Source of the DNA: an uncultured Eubacteriales bacterium
GTDB lineage: Bacteria; Bacillota; Clostridia; Christensenellales; Aristaeellaceae
Direction: 5' to 3'
Assembly: GCA_900318145.1 (NCBI GenBank)
Contig: ONJM01000003.1
Location: forward strand, 96,512-160,511
Length of the DNA stretch: 64,000 bases
The notes beneath the pieces are model-generated. The model was not told the DNA's origin and ran no database searches. It worked only from the letters and a program-made list of their open reading frames with translations. This document shows, in pieces, positions 17,131 to 25,182 of this stretch. The translations under genes were made by a program, and so were the position numbers. Position 1 is the stretch's first letter. Every line of letters begins with the position of its first letter.

Positions 17131-17771
17131 ACCTGAGCAATGTATATTTTGTGATCGGAACATCCTATGCGGGGAAATCCACCGTGGTGAAGAACCTGGC
17201 AAAAAAGCACAGTGGGATCGCGCTGGAGGAAAACTACCATGACGCGAAGCTGCCGGAACTGGACAGCCGGGAGTTTCCGAACCTGACCTATACCCGGGAT
17301 CTGCGGGACTGGCATGAGTTTATCCGGCGTACACCGGATGAATACGTTACCTGGCTGGAAAATGTAAAGAAAGAGTGCGAGATTGTCGAATTTCAGATGA
17401 TCGAAGAGCTTCTGGGAAAGCCGGAAGCACAGGGAAAGAAAATATTTGTGGATACCAATATCTGCATTGAGACGCTGCGCCGCATCTCGGATACGCGGCA
17501 TGTGCTTGTGATGCTGGCTGATCCGGAAATCGGGATACACCGTTTCTTTGACCGTCCGGATCCGGAAAAGCAGTTTCTGTACCGGCTGATGCTGGAGGAG
17601 CCGGATCCGCAGGCTGCCCTGGATAATTACAGGGAAATTCTTACGCGGGTTATGTCAAAGGAAAGCTATGAGGAGCTTCTTCATTCCGGCTTCCGGGTGC
17701 TTTTCCGGGAGGAAGAGAGAAGCCAGGAAGAAACGGTCCGGCTGGCTGAAGAAATCTTCGGGCTGGAATAG
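17127..17771 (+). CDS. P-loop NTPase, AAA/shikimate-kinase-like small-molecule kinase
   Basis: A 214-residue protein with Walker [10 protein letters not shown] at residues ~11-19, then [15 protein letters not shown] and a lid-like segment [19 protein letters not shown]. It looks like a small nucleoside- or metabolite-type kinase; no specific family signature tells the substrate. It starts with GTG (SD GGGAGGAG) overlapping the GNAT stop, so a two-gene operon is likely. Its 3' end abuts the broken end of the debranching-enzyme pseudogene, only ~45 bases away. Confidence 0.65.
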   Translation: MNLSNVYFVIGTSYAGKSTVVKNLAKKHSGIALEENYHDAKLPELDSREFPNLTYTRDLRDWHEFIRRTPDEYVTWLENVKKECEIVEFQMIEELLGKPEAQGKKIFVDTNICIETLRRISDTRHVLVMLADPEIGIHRFFDRPDPEKQFLYRLMLEEPDPQAALDNYREILTRVMSKESYEELLHSGFRVLFREEERSQEETVRLAEEIFGLE

Positions 17772-17814
17772 CCCCGGAGCCCGGCAGGTTTTTGCGGAGA
17801 AGTGTTCCGGCAGA

Positions 17815-18693
17815 ATGCTTCGTTATCCTGGCAGTAAGCGTTGTTGTTGCCAAACTGCGTATTGGCAAACTCATCCCCGGAAAGGAGCATGGGAACGCCC
17901 CAGATTGTCAGGAGCAGCGCTATCATGTTTTTCATCTGGCGGAAACGGAGATCCAGCACTTCCCGGTCTTCAGTGGCTCCTTCCCGGCCGCAGTTCCAGG
18001 AGTAATTATCGCTGCAGCCGTCCCGGTTGTCTTCCCCGTTGGCGTCATTGTGTTTTTCATTATAGGAAACCAGGTCATACAGCGTGAATCCGTCATGGCA
18101 GGTGATAAATTGATGGAGGAAACAGGCTGTCTGCCGGCATAGAGATCGGGGGAGCCGCTGATCCGCTGCAGCAGTTCCGCCGCCATCCACGCGTCGCCTT
18201 TGATAAAACGGCGTACGCAGTCCCTGTACCGCCCGTTCCATTCAGACCAGCGCTGCCAGGAGGGAAAGCTTCCGACCTGATACAGTTCGCCCGCGTCCCA
18301 GGCTTCCGCAATCAGTTTGGTTTTTCCCAGAACCGGATCTCTCGCAAGGGATTCCAGCAGCGGCGGCGCCAGCATCGGGGCACCGGTTTCATCCCTGGTC
18401 AGGATAGAAGCCAGGTCAAAGCGGTAGCCGTATTCCACCGTCTCGATATTCAGGCCGAAAACAAGCATTGTGAACACATTTCCGATGCGGAAACTGTCCG
18501 GAAACGGAATTTCCGCAAAAGGCTTCGGCTGGCTGTGATGAAACAGCACCAGGGTACATCCGACAGCATCCTTGGAGTAGACGCTGAAGTTCACCCCTCC
18601 GTCCACGATGGAAGCGCCGAAGGGGAAAACCTGACCGGCGCGGTAGCTCAATTCCCCGATTTTATGGGTGGGGAAGGTATCGATCCGACGCAT
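17815..18693 (-). pseudogene. Decayed glycogen-debranching enzyme (GlgX/isoamylase type)
   Basis: Three lesions are visible. (1) The CBM48 part (MRRIDTFPTHKIGELSYRAGQVFPFGASI ... VEYGYR) runs straight into late catalytic sequence (FDLASILTRDETGAPMLAPPLLESLA ... AEAWDAG), so roughly 200 residues are missing; the junction is near 18411-18430, where GYR-x-D and GFRFD-type sequences would be similar. (2) A one-base loss at the AAA run 18107-18109 shifts the frame within SSIN(F)ITCHDGF. (3) Homology stops after [12 protein letters not shown] near 17815, so the C-terminal third is gone. The start codon and SD GGAAGGA survive. Clearly non-functional. Confidence 0.88.
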
Positions 18694-18797
18694 AGGCAAT
18701 CCTTCCGATCCCTGCGGTATATCCTGTTTTGTCCGGGATTTATTTTAGCATGGAATACAGCGCGAATCAAACCGCCGTGATTTATCGGGACGCGCAA

Positions 18798-18826
18798 TTG
18801 ACAGGGGATATGCCGCATGTTAGAAT
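18798..18826 (+). promoter_or_regulatory. Promoter of the DUF3842-ECF-kinase operon
   Basis: Perfect TTGACA (18798-18803) and TAGAAT (18821-18826) with a 17-base spacer. The predicted transcript begins near 18833, giving a ~170-base leader before the first ATG at 19002. The 302-base interval 18700-19001 holds this promoter, the leader and its stem-loop, but no gene. Confidence 0.78.
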
Positions 18827-18915
18827 AATCGCCGTCAGCACAAGCTGGCGAAGGCACGCACAAGCGGGTTGTCCTTTGTTTATTCCAGGCTGAAGATTCC
18901 GGTGTCATGAAGGTG

Positions 18916-18954
18916 CCGATGATCCTCCGAAGAGGATTGTCGGTTTATATTTTT
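18916..18954 (+). terminator. Leader attenuator (terminator inside the 5' leader)
   Basis: The 12-base stem CCGATGATCCTC (18916-18927), tetraloop CGAA, and GAGGATTGTCGG (18932-18943, with two GU pairs) is followed by TTTATATTTTT. It lies between the promoter and the first ORF, so it would stop transcription unless an upstream RNA structure prevents it. The ~80 bases before it (18833-18915) may hold a sensor; I could not match them to a known riboswitch. Confidence 0.65.
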
Positions 18955-19001
18955 CCGGAGCCAGAAGGCGCGAAACGAAACAGGAATCAGGGAGGGCCTT
19001 G

Positions 19002-19424
19002 ATGAAAATTCTGGTAATCGACGGGCAGGGAGGCCGGCTTGGCCGCAGACTGCTGGAGAATATACGGAAAACATGTCCGGAAGCGGAGATTTCCGCTGTC
19101 GGCACGAACAGCATCGCGACACAGAACATGATGAACAGCAGCTGCGCCGATCATCTCGCGACCGGCGAAAACGCCGTAATCGTTGCATGCCGTACGGCGC
19201 AGATCATCGTCGGCCCCTTCGGCATCGCCACGGCCGACGCCATGATGGGTGAGATTTCTCCCGCCATGGCCAACGCGGTGGCTTCGAGTCCGGCCTACCG
19301 TGTACTGATTCCCATGAATCTGTGCAACACATATATCGCCGGAGTGGCATCGGGCTCCGCCGCGATTCTGGAGGACGCGATGCGGCAGATTCAGAAATTC
19401 ATGAGCGGAGAAAAGGAAAAATGA
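19002..19424 (+). CDS. DUF3842 family protein
   Basis: A 140-residue small protein starting MKILVIDGQGGRLGRRLLENI, with a Rossmann-like beta-alpha start and a Gly-rich loop, followed by SAVGTNSIATQNMM and GPFGIATADAMMGEISPAMA. This is the DUF3842 pattern, function unknown; a nucleotide- or ligand-binding regulatory role is plausible. The ATG at 19002 is preferred over TTG at 18999 (SD GGGAGGG). It overlaps the ECF component gene by ATGA. Confidence 0.8.
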   Translation: MKILVIDGQGGRLGRRLLENIRKTCPEAEISAVGTNSIATQNMMNSSCADHLATGENAVIVACRTAQIIVGPFGIATADAMMGEISPAMANAVASSPAYRVLIPMNLCNTYIAGVASGSAAILEDAMRQIQKFMSGEKEK

Positions 19425-19963
19425 GTTCACTTCAGGTGCGCAAGCTGACTTACGCGGCGCTTTTTCTGGCGCTTGCCATGGTACTTCCTTTTGTCACCGG
19501 CCAGATTCCCGAGATCGGTTCCATGCTGTGCCCCATGCATATTCCCGCGCTGCTGTGCGGTTTCATGTGCGGCTGGCCCTGGGGGCTTGCGGTCGGGTTC
19601 ATCGCGCCGCTGCTGCGCTCTGTGATTTTCGGTATGCCCGCGATGTTTCCCGGCGCGGTTGCCATGGCGTTTGAACTGGCTGTTTACGGAGCAACGGCCG
19701 GATTGCTGTACCGTATGCTGCCAAGGAAGAAATGGATCATTTATATCGTGCTGATCGTATCCATGATTGCCGGACGCGTGGTATGGGGAATTGTCCGAAT
19801 GATTCTGGCAGGCCTGTCCGGCGGTGGCTTTACCTGGGCGCTGTTTATCGCCGGCGCGGTGACCAACGCGATTCCCGGGATCATTATGCATCTCGTACTG
19901 ATTCCCTTGCTGGTGATTGTAATGGACCGGGCCGGACTGACGCTCAACAAACAACAGGACTGA
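19421..19963 (+). CDS. ECF transporter S component
   Basis: A 180-residue membrane protein with about six hydrophobic segments and the S-component look: LTYAALFLALAMVLPFVTGQIPEIGSMLCPMHIPALLCGFMCGWPWG, then AFELAVYGATAGLLYRML and AGAVTNAIPGIIMHLVLIP. S components bind vitamins or other micronutrients with high affinity and pair with a shared EcfA/A'/T energising module, which is absent here. The start is fixed by the ATGA overlap with the DUF3842 gene. A kinase follows 13 bases later, suggesting uptake with phosphorylation of the same compound. Substrate not readable. Confidence 0.85.
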   Translation: MSSLQVRKLTYAALFLALAMVLPFVTGQIPEIGSMLCPMHIPALLCGFMCGWPWGLAVGFIAPLLRSVIFGMPAMFPGAVAMAFELAVYGATAGLLYRMLPRKKWIIYIVLIVSMIAGRVVWGIVRMILAGLSGGGFTWALFIAGAVTNAIPGIIMHLVLIPLLVIVMDRAGLTLNKQQD

Positions 19964-19976
19964 TAGGGACTGAAAA

Positions 19977-20636
19977 ATGGCCGGGAAAGATTTTGACCGG
20001 GAGAGTATGCTCCATCGCGAAGCGCAGGAATCCGGAAAGCGGCAGGAGACTGTCAGATCCGTTTTTCAGGCGGTGGAAATCATCGGCAGGACAGCCGGCC
20101 GGCAGCCGGGACGGATTCTCGTTACGATTGACGGGCCGTGCGCGTCCGGGAAAACGACGCTGGCGGAAAAGCTGGCGGCGATCCTTGACGCCGCTGTGGT
20201 GCATACGGACGATTTCGTGATCCCGCACGCGCAGAAAACCCCGGAGCGGCTGGCGGTTCCGGGCGGCAACTGTGACGCGGACCGGCTGGTCCGGGAGGTT
20301 GCCGCTCCGTGGAAACAGGGCGATCCGGTGATATACAGGAAGTATGACTTCAGAAAGGACCGGCTGCTTCCGGCGGAGAAGCTGCCGGACTGCCGTATCC
20401 TGATTCTGGAAGGAAGCTACTGCAGTCTCCCGGCGATCCGGATATACGCCGATGTTCCGATGTTCGTGAAAACACCGTGGAAAACCCGGCTGGAACGGCT
20501 GGAACGGCGGGAATCCGCGCAGTCGCTGCAGATGTTCCATGACCGGTGGATTCCCCTGGAAGACCGGTATTTCGAAGCATTCGGACTTCCTGACGGGGAG
20601 TGTATTCTTTACGAACAGGGCGGGGAAGCAGACTGA
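19977..20636 (+). CDS. Uridine-kinase-like P-loop kinase
   Basis: A 219-residue protein: N-terminal helical ~45 residues, then RILVTIDGPCASGKTTLAEKLA (Walker A near residue 52), HTDDFVIPHAQKT, DPVIYRKYDFRKD, ILILEGSYCSLPAIR (Walker B-like region), and a final DRWIPLEDRYFEAF. It belongs to the uridine kinase/phosphoribulokinase-like fold. Third gene of the DUF3842-ECF operon, so trapping of the imported compound by phosphorylation is a reasonable inference. No strong SD is seen. Confidence 0.78.
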   Translation: MAGKDFDRESMLHREAQESGKRQETVRSVFQAVEIIGRTAGRQPGRILVTIDGPCASGKTTLAEKLAAILDAAVVHTDDFVIPHAQKTPERLAVPGGNCDADRLVREVAAPWKQGDPVIYRKYDFRKDRLLPAEKLPDCRILILEGSYCSLPAIRIYADVPMFVKTPWKTRLERLERRESAQSLQMFHDRWIPLEDRYFEAFGLPDGECILYEQGGEAD

Positions 20637-20684
20637 ATCGCGGAAGCTGAAACGTATCTGAAGCCGGGTGCGGAATATTGACAC

Positions 20685-20715
20685 TTGACTTGGCGTAAAA
20701 TTCGGAATATATAAT
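20685..20715 (+). promoter_or_regulatory. Promoter of the rubredoxin/rubrerythrin pair
   Basis: TTGACT (20685-20690) with TATATA (20708-20713, 17-base spacer) or TATAAT (20710-20715, 19-base spacer). A second TTGACA at 20678 lies 7 bases upstream. SD GGAGG at 20741 follows. Confidence 0.65.
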
Positions 20716-20751
20716 AGTCAAAGAAACAAAAGAAAAGAAAGGAGGATGTGG

Positions 20752-21381
20752 ATGCGATACGTTTGTTCAATTTGCGGTTATGTGTACGACGAAGCGGAGA
20801 ACGTTCCTTTTGCTGAACTTCCGGAGGACTGGAAATGTCCGCTGTGCGGTGCTTCCAAGGGGGATTTTGTTCCGGAAGGGGCAGCTCAGCCGTCCGCTCG
20901 TCCGGTACATGAGGCTCCCGCGGAAACGGACCTGAAGCCGCTGACAGCGGCCGAAACCAGCGCGCTTTGTTCCAGCCTGGCCAAAGGATGCGAAAAGCAG
21001 TACCAGCCCGAACAGGCCGCGGCATTCCGGAAACTGGCGGCGTGGTTCGCGGCGCGAAGCGGGGCGGAGGCCGGACCTTCATTTGAAAAGCTCCTGGAAC
21101 GGGTCAACGCCGATCTTGCCGACGGCTACCCTGCCGCAAACGCGGCGGCGCAGGAGCGGCATGACCGCGGCGCGCTGCGCAGCCTGGTGTGGAGCGAGAA
21201 AGTGACACGCATCCTTAAATCCCTTCTGGCCCGGTACGCGCAGGAGGGAGACGCGATGCTGAAAAACACCGGGGTTTATGTCTGCACGATATGCGGTTTC
21301 GTTTATATCGGGAATGAACTGCCGGAAGTCTGCCCGGTGTGCAAAGTACCGAACCGTAAATTTGAAAGGATCGGAGGATAA
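20752..21381 (+). CDS. Double-rubredoxin protein with helical linker
   Basis: A 209-residue protein. Residues ~3-45 are a rubredoxin ([13 protein letters not shown] ... [11 protein letters not shown]). Residues ~60-165 are an Ala/Glu-rich helical region unlike a standard electron-transfer domain. Residues ~170-209 are a shorter rubredoxin-like domain of the rubrerythrin type ([23 protein letters not shown]). It presumably carries two Fe(Cys)4 centres and hands electrons to peroxide- or superoxide-reducing proteins. The start at 20752 is chosen since GGAGG is directly adjacent to the alternative ATG at 20746. It sits 4 bases before the rubrerythrin fusion gene. Confidence 0.85.
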   Translation: MRYVCSICGYVYDEAENVPFAELPEDWKCPLCGASKGDFVPEGAAQPSARPVHEAPAETDLKPLTAAETSALCSSLAKGCEKQYQPEQAAAFRKLAAWFAARSGAEAGPSFEKLLERVNADLADGYPAANAAAQERHDRGALRSLVWSEKVTRILKSLLARYAQEGDAMLKNTGVYVCTICGFVYIGNELPEVCPVCKVPNRKFERIGG

Positions 21382-21385
21382 GCAT

Positions 21386-22549
21386 ATGAGCGGGAAAACA
21401 GCGGTCCGGAATGTCCGGAAGTGTGAAAAAGACTGCCTGTGTCTCTATGTATGTCCTACCGGCGCGTCGGACACGGAGAACAGTGTGATCGATCCGGAAA
21501 AGTGCATCGGCTGCGGCGCGTGCGCGGAAGCCTGCCCTGCCGGGGCGATCAGCCTTGTGCCGAAGGAATACCCGCCGCAGCAGGTAAAATCCGCGGAAGT
21601 AACAGCGGCTTTGCGGCGTCTGGTCAGCAGCAAAGCCTGTCAGGAAATGATTGCCGCCGGGCTGGAAAATCCGCTGGCGGAGGCTGCGGCGAAATCCAGC
21701 CGGATCATGGCGGAGGATCTGCTGCGTGAATCCGGTTACATGCTGCCCCAGAGCGGGAATGTTTATCAGCTACTGAAAGGAATGCTTGCTTACGCGCGGG
21801 AACCCGGATTTCCGGCGGAAGCCGTGGAGCAGCTGCTCGCTTCGATCCGGTTTAATGAGGATACAGAAAAAAAGGAGGAGAAACCTATGGAATCCTGGAA
21901 ATGCTCAGTCTGCGGTTATGTTCACGAAGGCCCTCTGCCTGAAGATTTCAAATGCCCGGTCTGCAAACAGCCTGCTTCAAAATTTGTGAAGGTTGAAGCG
22001 GAAGCGCCGAAGAAAAATCCCTATGCCGGGACACAGACGGAAAAGAACCTGGAAGCGGCGTTTGCCGGAGAATCACAGGCCCGGAACAAGTATACCTATT
22101 TTGCGTCCAGAGCGAAAAAGGACGGTTTCGAGCAGATTGCGGCCCTGTTCCTGAAAACCGCCGACAACGAAAAGGAACACGCAAAGCTCTGGTTCAAGGA
22201 GCTGAACGGCATCGGCACCACCACCGAAAACCTTGAGGCGGCAGCGGACGGGGAAAACTACGAATGGACGGATATGTACGAAGGCTTTGCCGTAACCGCG
22301 GAGAAGGAGGGCTTCCCGGAGCTGGCAGCCAAATTCCGTATGGTGGGCGCAATTGAAAAGCACCATGAGGAACGCTACCGCGCGCTGCTGAAAAATGTGG
22401 AAATGCAGCAGGTGTTCGAGAAGAGCGAGGTCAAGGTATGGGAATGCCGGAACTGCGGCCATATCGTCGTCGGGACGAAGGCTCCGGAAATCTGCCCTGT
22501 CTGCGCGCATCCCCAGAGTTATTTTGAAGTGAACGCGGAGAACTACTGA
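21386..22549 (+). CDS. Ferredoxin-rubredoxin-rubrerythrin fusion protein
   Basis: A 387-residue redox chain in one polypeptide. Residues ~1-60: ferredoxin-like, with [10 protein letters not shown] and [14 protein letters not shown] (Cys40 onward). Residues ~70-165: helical linker resembling the linker in the preceding double rubredoxin. Residues ~168-205: rubredoxin ([10 protein letters not shown] ... CPVCKQ). Residues ~215-350: rubrerythrin di-iron domain ([35 protein letters not shown]). C-terminal rubredoxin (CRNCGH ... CPVCAHP). Rubrerythrins reduce hydrogen peroxide in anaerobes; the ferredoxin could deliver electrons directly. ATG168 has its own SD (21872-21878), so a shorter 220-residue rubrerythrin may also be made. 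Confidence 0.85.
   Translation: MSGKTAVRNVRKCEKDCLCLYVCPTGASDTENSVIDPEKCIGCGACAEACPAGAISLVPKEYPPQQVKSAEVTAALRRLVSSKACQEMIAAGLENPLAEAAAKSSRIMAEDLLRESGYMLPQSGNVYQLLKGMLAYAREPGFPAEAVEQLLASIRFNEDTEKKEEKPMESWKCSVCGYVHEGPLPEDFKCPVCKQPASKFVKVEAEAPKKNPYAGTQTEKNLEAAFAGESQARNKYTYFASRAKKDGFEQIAALFLKTADNEKEHAKLWFKELNGIGTTTENLEAAADGENYEWTDMYEGFAVTAEKEGFPELAAKFRMVGAIEKHHEERYRALLKNVEMQQVFEKSEVKVWECRNCGHIVVGTKAPEICPVCAHPQSYFEVNAENY
21872..21889 (+). promoter_or_regulatory. Internal ribosome-binding site and start inside the rubrerythrin fusion
   Basis: AAGGAGG at 21872-21878 stands 8 bases before an in-frame ATG at 21887, exactly at the boundary where the reverse-type rubrerythrin ([11 protein letters not shown]) begins. 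It could give a separate 220-residue protein from the same message. Confidence 0.6.
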
Positions 22550-22587
22550 AACGGTACCGCGAAATAAAACAGAGACGGTATTGCAAA

Positions 22588-22611
22588 TCCCCTGCCAGCC
22601 GTGGCAGGGGA
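22588..22611 (+). terminator. Stem-loop after the rubrerythrin gene
   Basis: The stem TCCCCTGCCA / TGGCAGGGGA with loop GCCG is followed by a modest T-rich tail (ATATTATTT). A likely terminator. Confidence 0.75.
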
Positions 22612-22668
22612 ATATTATTTCCGCTTTTCGGCAGCGGCACGGAGGACGCGCGGGGAGTATTCCGCCTG

Positions 22669-23550
22669 TCAGGACTGCGGTTCGTCCTTCGGGTTGACAT
22701 GGATCATCACGTGCTTTACGTTGGGGAATTCCCGTTCGACGGCGCTGTGTACGCGTTCCGCGATCCGGTGGGCGTCGATCAGCGAAATATCCGTTTTCAC
22801 CGCAATCTCAAGATCCACATAAATCCTGTTGCCGAACTGCCGTGTGCGCAGGAGATCAATCCGCTCGACACCGTCCTGCTTTCCGATGAAATCGCGCAGT
22901 CTCTGCTCAAACGCGTTTCCGCAGGAAGTGTCGAGCATTCTGTTCATCGCGTCGCGGGAAATATCGAAAGCGACCTTGAGAATCAGGGCACAGATGACCA
23001 GGCTGGCGATGGGATCCATTACCGGAAATCCCAGCTTTGCCATGCCGATGCCGATAAAAGAACCGACGGAAGAGATCGCGTCTGAGCGGTGATGCCACGC
23101 GTCCGCCCGGAACGCCGCGGAATCGAGTATCCTGGCATAATGCATTGTATACCGGTACATGCCTTCCTTGACGGCGATGGACACAACCGCCGCAATCAGA
23201 GGAAGCATTGTGGGGATCTCAATGCTCCCGTGTTCTCCGAAGAGCTTGCGGATTCCGCTCCAGCCGATTCCGGCTCCGGTACCGGCAAGGATCAGCCCGA
23301 GAAGCAGTGACGCGACGCATTCCAGCCGTTCGTGCCCGTAAGGATGTTCCGCGTCTTCCGCCTGCTTTGAAAGGCGTACGCCGATCCAGGCGATGAAGGT
23401 TGCAAAAACGTCGGAGAGTGAATGCACGGCGTCGGAAACCATCGCGCCGGACCGGCCGAGGATTCCGGCAATCAGCTTAAACGCCGCGAGCAGGATGTTC
23501 CCGAAAATTCCGACACGGGACAGGCGGCTGAAGATCCTTTTTTCATCCAT
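22669..23550 (-). CDS. Cation diffusion facilitator (CDF) metal exporter under NiCo riboswitch control
   Basis: A 293-residue CDF protein: six membrane segments beginning GNILLAAFKLIAGILGRSGAMVSDAVHSLSDVFATF, with metal-site residues in SDAVHSLSD (TM2) and ADAWHHRSDAISS (TM5), then a cytoplasmic ferredoxin-like C-terminal domain (DVDLEIAVKTDISLIDAHRIAERVH ... KHVMIHVNP). CDF proteins export divalent metals by proton antiport. The leader carries a NiCo-type riboswitch, which argues for Ni2+/Co2+ (or Fe2+) as cargo. SD GGAGGAA precedes the ATG. Confidence 0.92.
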   Translation of the reverse strand: MDEKRIFSRLSRVGIFGNILLAAFKLIAGILGRSGAMVSDAVHSLSDVFATFIAWIGVRLSKQAEDAEHPYGHERLECVASLLLGLILAGTGAGIGWSGIRKLFGEHGSIEIPTMLPLIAAVVSIAVKEGMYRYTMHYARILDSAAFRADAWHHRSDAISSVGSFIGIGMAKLGFPVMDPIASLVICALILKVAFDISRDAMNRMLDTSCGNAFEQRLRDFIGKQDGVERIDLLRTRQFGNRIYVDLEIAVKTDISLIDAHRIAERVHSAVEREFPNVKHVMIHVNPKDEPQS

Positions 23551-23597
23551 AACGGTTCCTCCATCGGGAAGGCGGGATCAGGCGCGCGATACGGTTT

Positions 23598-23735
23598 AAA
23601 AAGAGCGCACCCGGGGACATGCTCCTGTCCCGCAGATGCGCTTCGCGCTTTTTCTGCTGCTGTTTTCACAGCCCAGCCACGTAGATCTCCGTGACGGAGA
23701 AATACTGCCTGTTCAGTCTGCCCTGCGGACCGCGC
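23598..23735 (-). promoter_or_regulatory. NiCo (czcD) riboswitch upstream of the CDF gene
   Basis: Read on the minus strand, the leader shows the conserved NiCo elements in order: ACTGAACAGGCA (about 23718-23707), GGCTGGGCTGTGAAAACAGC, a variable hairpin GCGCGAAGCGC, and GCGGGACAGG. An alternative hairpin (GAGC...GCTC, 23603-23624) follows, running into TTTTT (23602-23598), the expected terminator of the expression platform. Ligand binding would favour read-through into the metal exporter gene. Matched from memory of the family consensus, not by a covariance search. Confidence 0.85.
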
Positions 23736-23791
23736 CCGGTGCGCGGCCGCGGTGCCGCAATGACGGCGCCTTGCCTGAAATATACAACAGC

Positions 23792-23820
23792 ATATTACTT
23801 TACAACGGCCGGAAAATCAA
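23792..23820 (-). promoter_or_regulatory. Promoter of the NiCo riboswitch/CDF transcript
   Basis: On the minus strand TTGATT (23820-23815), 17 bases, and TAATAT (23797-23792). Transcription would start near 23785, about 50 bases before the aptamer. The 466-base interval 23551-24016 holds this promoter, the riboswitch and the divergent thpR promoter; no further gene is seen. Confidence 0.65.
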
Positions 23821-23916
23821 TAGTAATCTTTTTTTTCATGCCGTACCGCTGACGATCCGGCTGTGCGTGAAACAGGCGGCGGACCCGGGACCGGCGCCGG
23901 ATCTGACGGCAAAGGA

Positions 23917-23945
23917 TTGAAACAGCAGCGGTACTCTGGTATGAT
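23917..23945 (+). promoter_or_regulatory. Promoter of thpR
   Basis: TTGAAA (23917-23922) and TATGAT (23940-23945) separated by 17 bases, about 70 bases before the ATG. Confidence 0.6.
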
Positions 23946-24016
23946 CGCAGGGAGACAGGATAACGGTGAAGCCGGTTTGTGTGCCGGCGGAGAGCATCTG
24001 TACAGGGAGGGTCTGC

Positions 24017-24556
24017 ATGCGGCTGTTTATCGGGCTGCGCCCGTCTGAAGAATTCAGGGCTGCCTTATCGGTTCTGCAGGACCGGCTTCGTTCCGCAGGT
24101 GTGGAAGGGCGGTATCTTGATCCGTCCAATCTGCATATGACGCTTGCCTTCATCGGGGAATGGCAGGAAGATGTTATGCCCGCTCTGCCCTCGGTCGGCC
24201 GTTCTTTTTCCATAACGCTGTCACATCCCGGCCTTTTTCCGGAGGCAAAAGTGCTCTGGGCCGGCGTGATGCCGTCCGAAGCGCTGGACAGCCTGGCCGC
24301 GAAGGTCCGGAACAGTCTTGCCGGACACGGTATACCATTTGATGCCAGGCGGTTCTGCCCGCATATTACGCTGGCGCGGAGGCCGTCAGTACCTGCCGGA
24401 ATGAAGCTTTGCGATATTGAGGTGCCGCCTGTTTCCATGACGGTGGATGAGGTCTGCCTTTACCGGTCTGATCACGGAACGGCAGGAATGGTTTACTCAG
24501 TCATCGGGAGCCGGACCTTCCGTTGCGGCAAACGGGCGGAAGAACAGGAGAAATGA
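24017..24556 (+). CDS. thpR: RNA 2',3'-cyclic phosphodiesterase (2'-5' RNA ligase family)
   Basis: A 179-residue 2H-phosphoesterase with both catalytic tetrapeptides: HMTLAFIG near residue 44 and HITLARR near residue 115. It begins with MRLFIGLRPSEEFRAAL, the usual ThpR/LigT start. The family hydrolyses 2',3'-cyclic phosphate ends of RNA. The start at 24017 is preferred over an upstream in-frame ATG because GGGAGGG precedes it and the family begins there. Monocistronic, convergent with the nitroreductase genes. Confidence 0.88.
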   Translation: MRLFIGLRPSEEFRAALSVLQDRLRSAGVEGRYLDPSNLHMTLAFIGEWQEDVMPALPSVGRSFSITLSHPGLFPEAKVLWAGVMPSEALDSLAAKVRNSLAGHGIPFDARRFCPHITLARRPSVPAGMKLCDIEVPPVSMTVDEVCLYRSDHGTAGMVYSVIGSRTFRCGKRAEEQEK

Positions 24557-24578
24557 GCAGGCGGGTATTTTTCACATG

Positions 24579-24612
24579 AAAAAACGCCGCCGATCCGGGG
24601 TGGATCAGCGGC
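24579..24612 (-). terminator. Terminator of the dtxR-nitroreductase operon
   Basis: An 11-base stem with one mismatch (GCCGCTGATCC / GGATCGGCGGC on the minus strand) is followed by GTTTTTT. It ends transcripts coming from 26149 leftward. Confidence 0.8.
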
Positions 24613-24618
24613 AGACCG

Positions 24619-25146
24619 TCAGAAGAACCTGACAACTTCTTCAAAAGGCTTTCTGGGACGCGGGGAAGGCGCTTCGCCGCCCTTGCCGACAGCGATCACG
24701 GACATGATTTCCTCGCTGCCGGGGATGCCGAGCATGGCCCGGATGGCGTCCGCGTCACGGATGCCCATAATCAGGGTATCACAGCCTGCGTTTTTTGCGG
24801 CAAGGATCAGCAATGCGTCATGCAGACCGAGATCATACGCGCCCCACCCGTTTCCGATTTCGTTTACGGGCGTTCTGTCGCTGAAGCCGACGGTATTCCG
24901 GACATAAGTGGTAACAATAAGCGCCGCTTTTGCGGAACTGTTCCGGTTGAAGGAAGGGAGAACAGCCGCGCGGAACGCTTCCAGCGTTTCCGGTGTTTCG
25001 ACGACATAGCAGCGGGATGTCTGCTGATTTTTCCAGGAGGGAGCCTGCTGCGCTTCCCGCAGGATTTGCACCAGCGTTTCATGGTCAACGGTGTCCTCGT
25101 ATTTTCTGACGCTCCGGCGCGCATGGATCAGCTCCTGAAATTCCAT
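24619..25146 (-). CDS. Nitroreductase family protein
   Basis: A 175-residue FMN-dependent nitroreductase-fold protein: HARRSVRKYEDTVDHETLVQILREAQQAPSWKNQQTSRCYVV (FMN phosphate-binding Arg cluster and N-terminal dimer helix), then GWGAYDLGLHDALLILAAKNAGCDTLIMG and a C-terminal Arg/Lys-rich end. The in-frame ATG at 25146 sits 8 bases from GGAGG, a better spacing than 25152. It is the last gene of a three-gene unit with a second nitroreductase and a DtxR-family repressor, so its expression is probably metal-linked. Electron acceptor unknown. Confidence 0.86.
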   Translation of the reverse strand: MEFQELIHARRSVRKYEDTVDHETLVQILREAQQAPSWKNQQTSRCYVVETPETLEAFRAAVLPSFNRNSSAKAALIVTTYVRNTVGFSDRTPVNEIGNGWGAYDLGLHDALLILAAKNAGCDTLIMGIRDADAIRAMLGIPGSEEIMSVIAVGKGGEAPSPRPRKPFEEVVRFF

Positions 25147-25182
25147 AAACATATCCTCCTTCAGTGTGATTGAAAACGCGCT

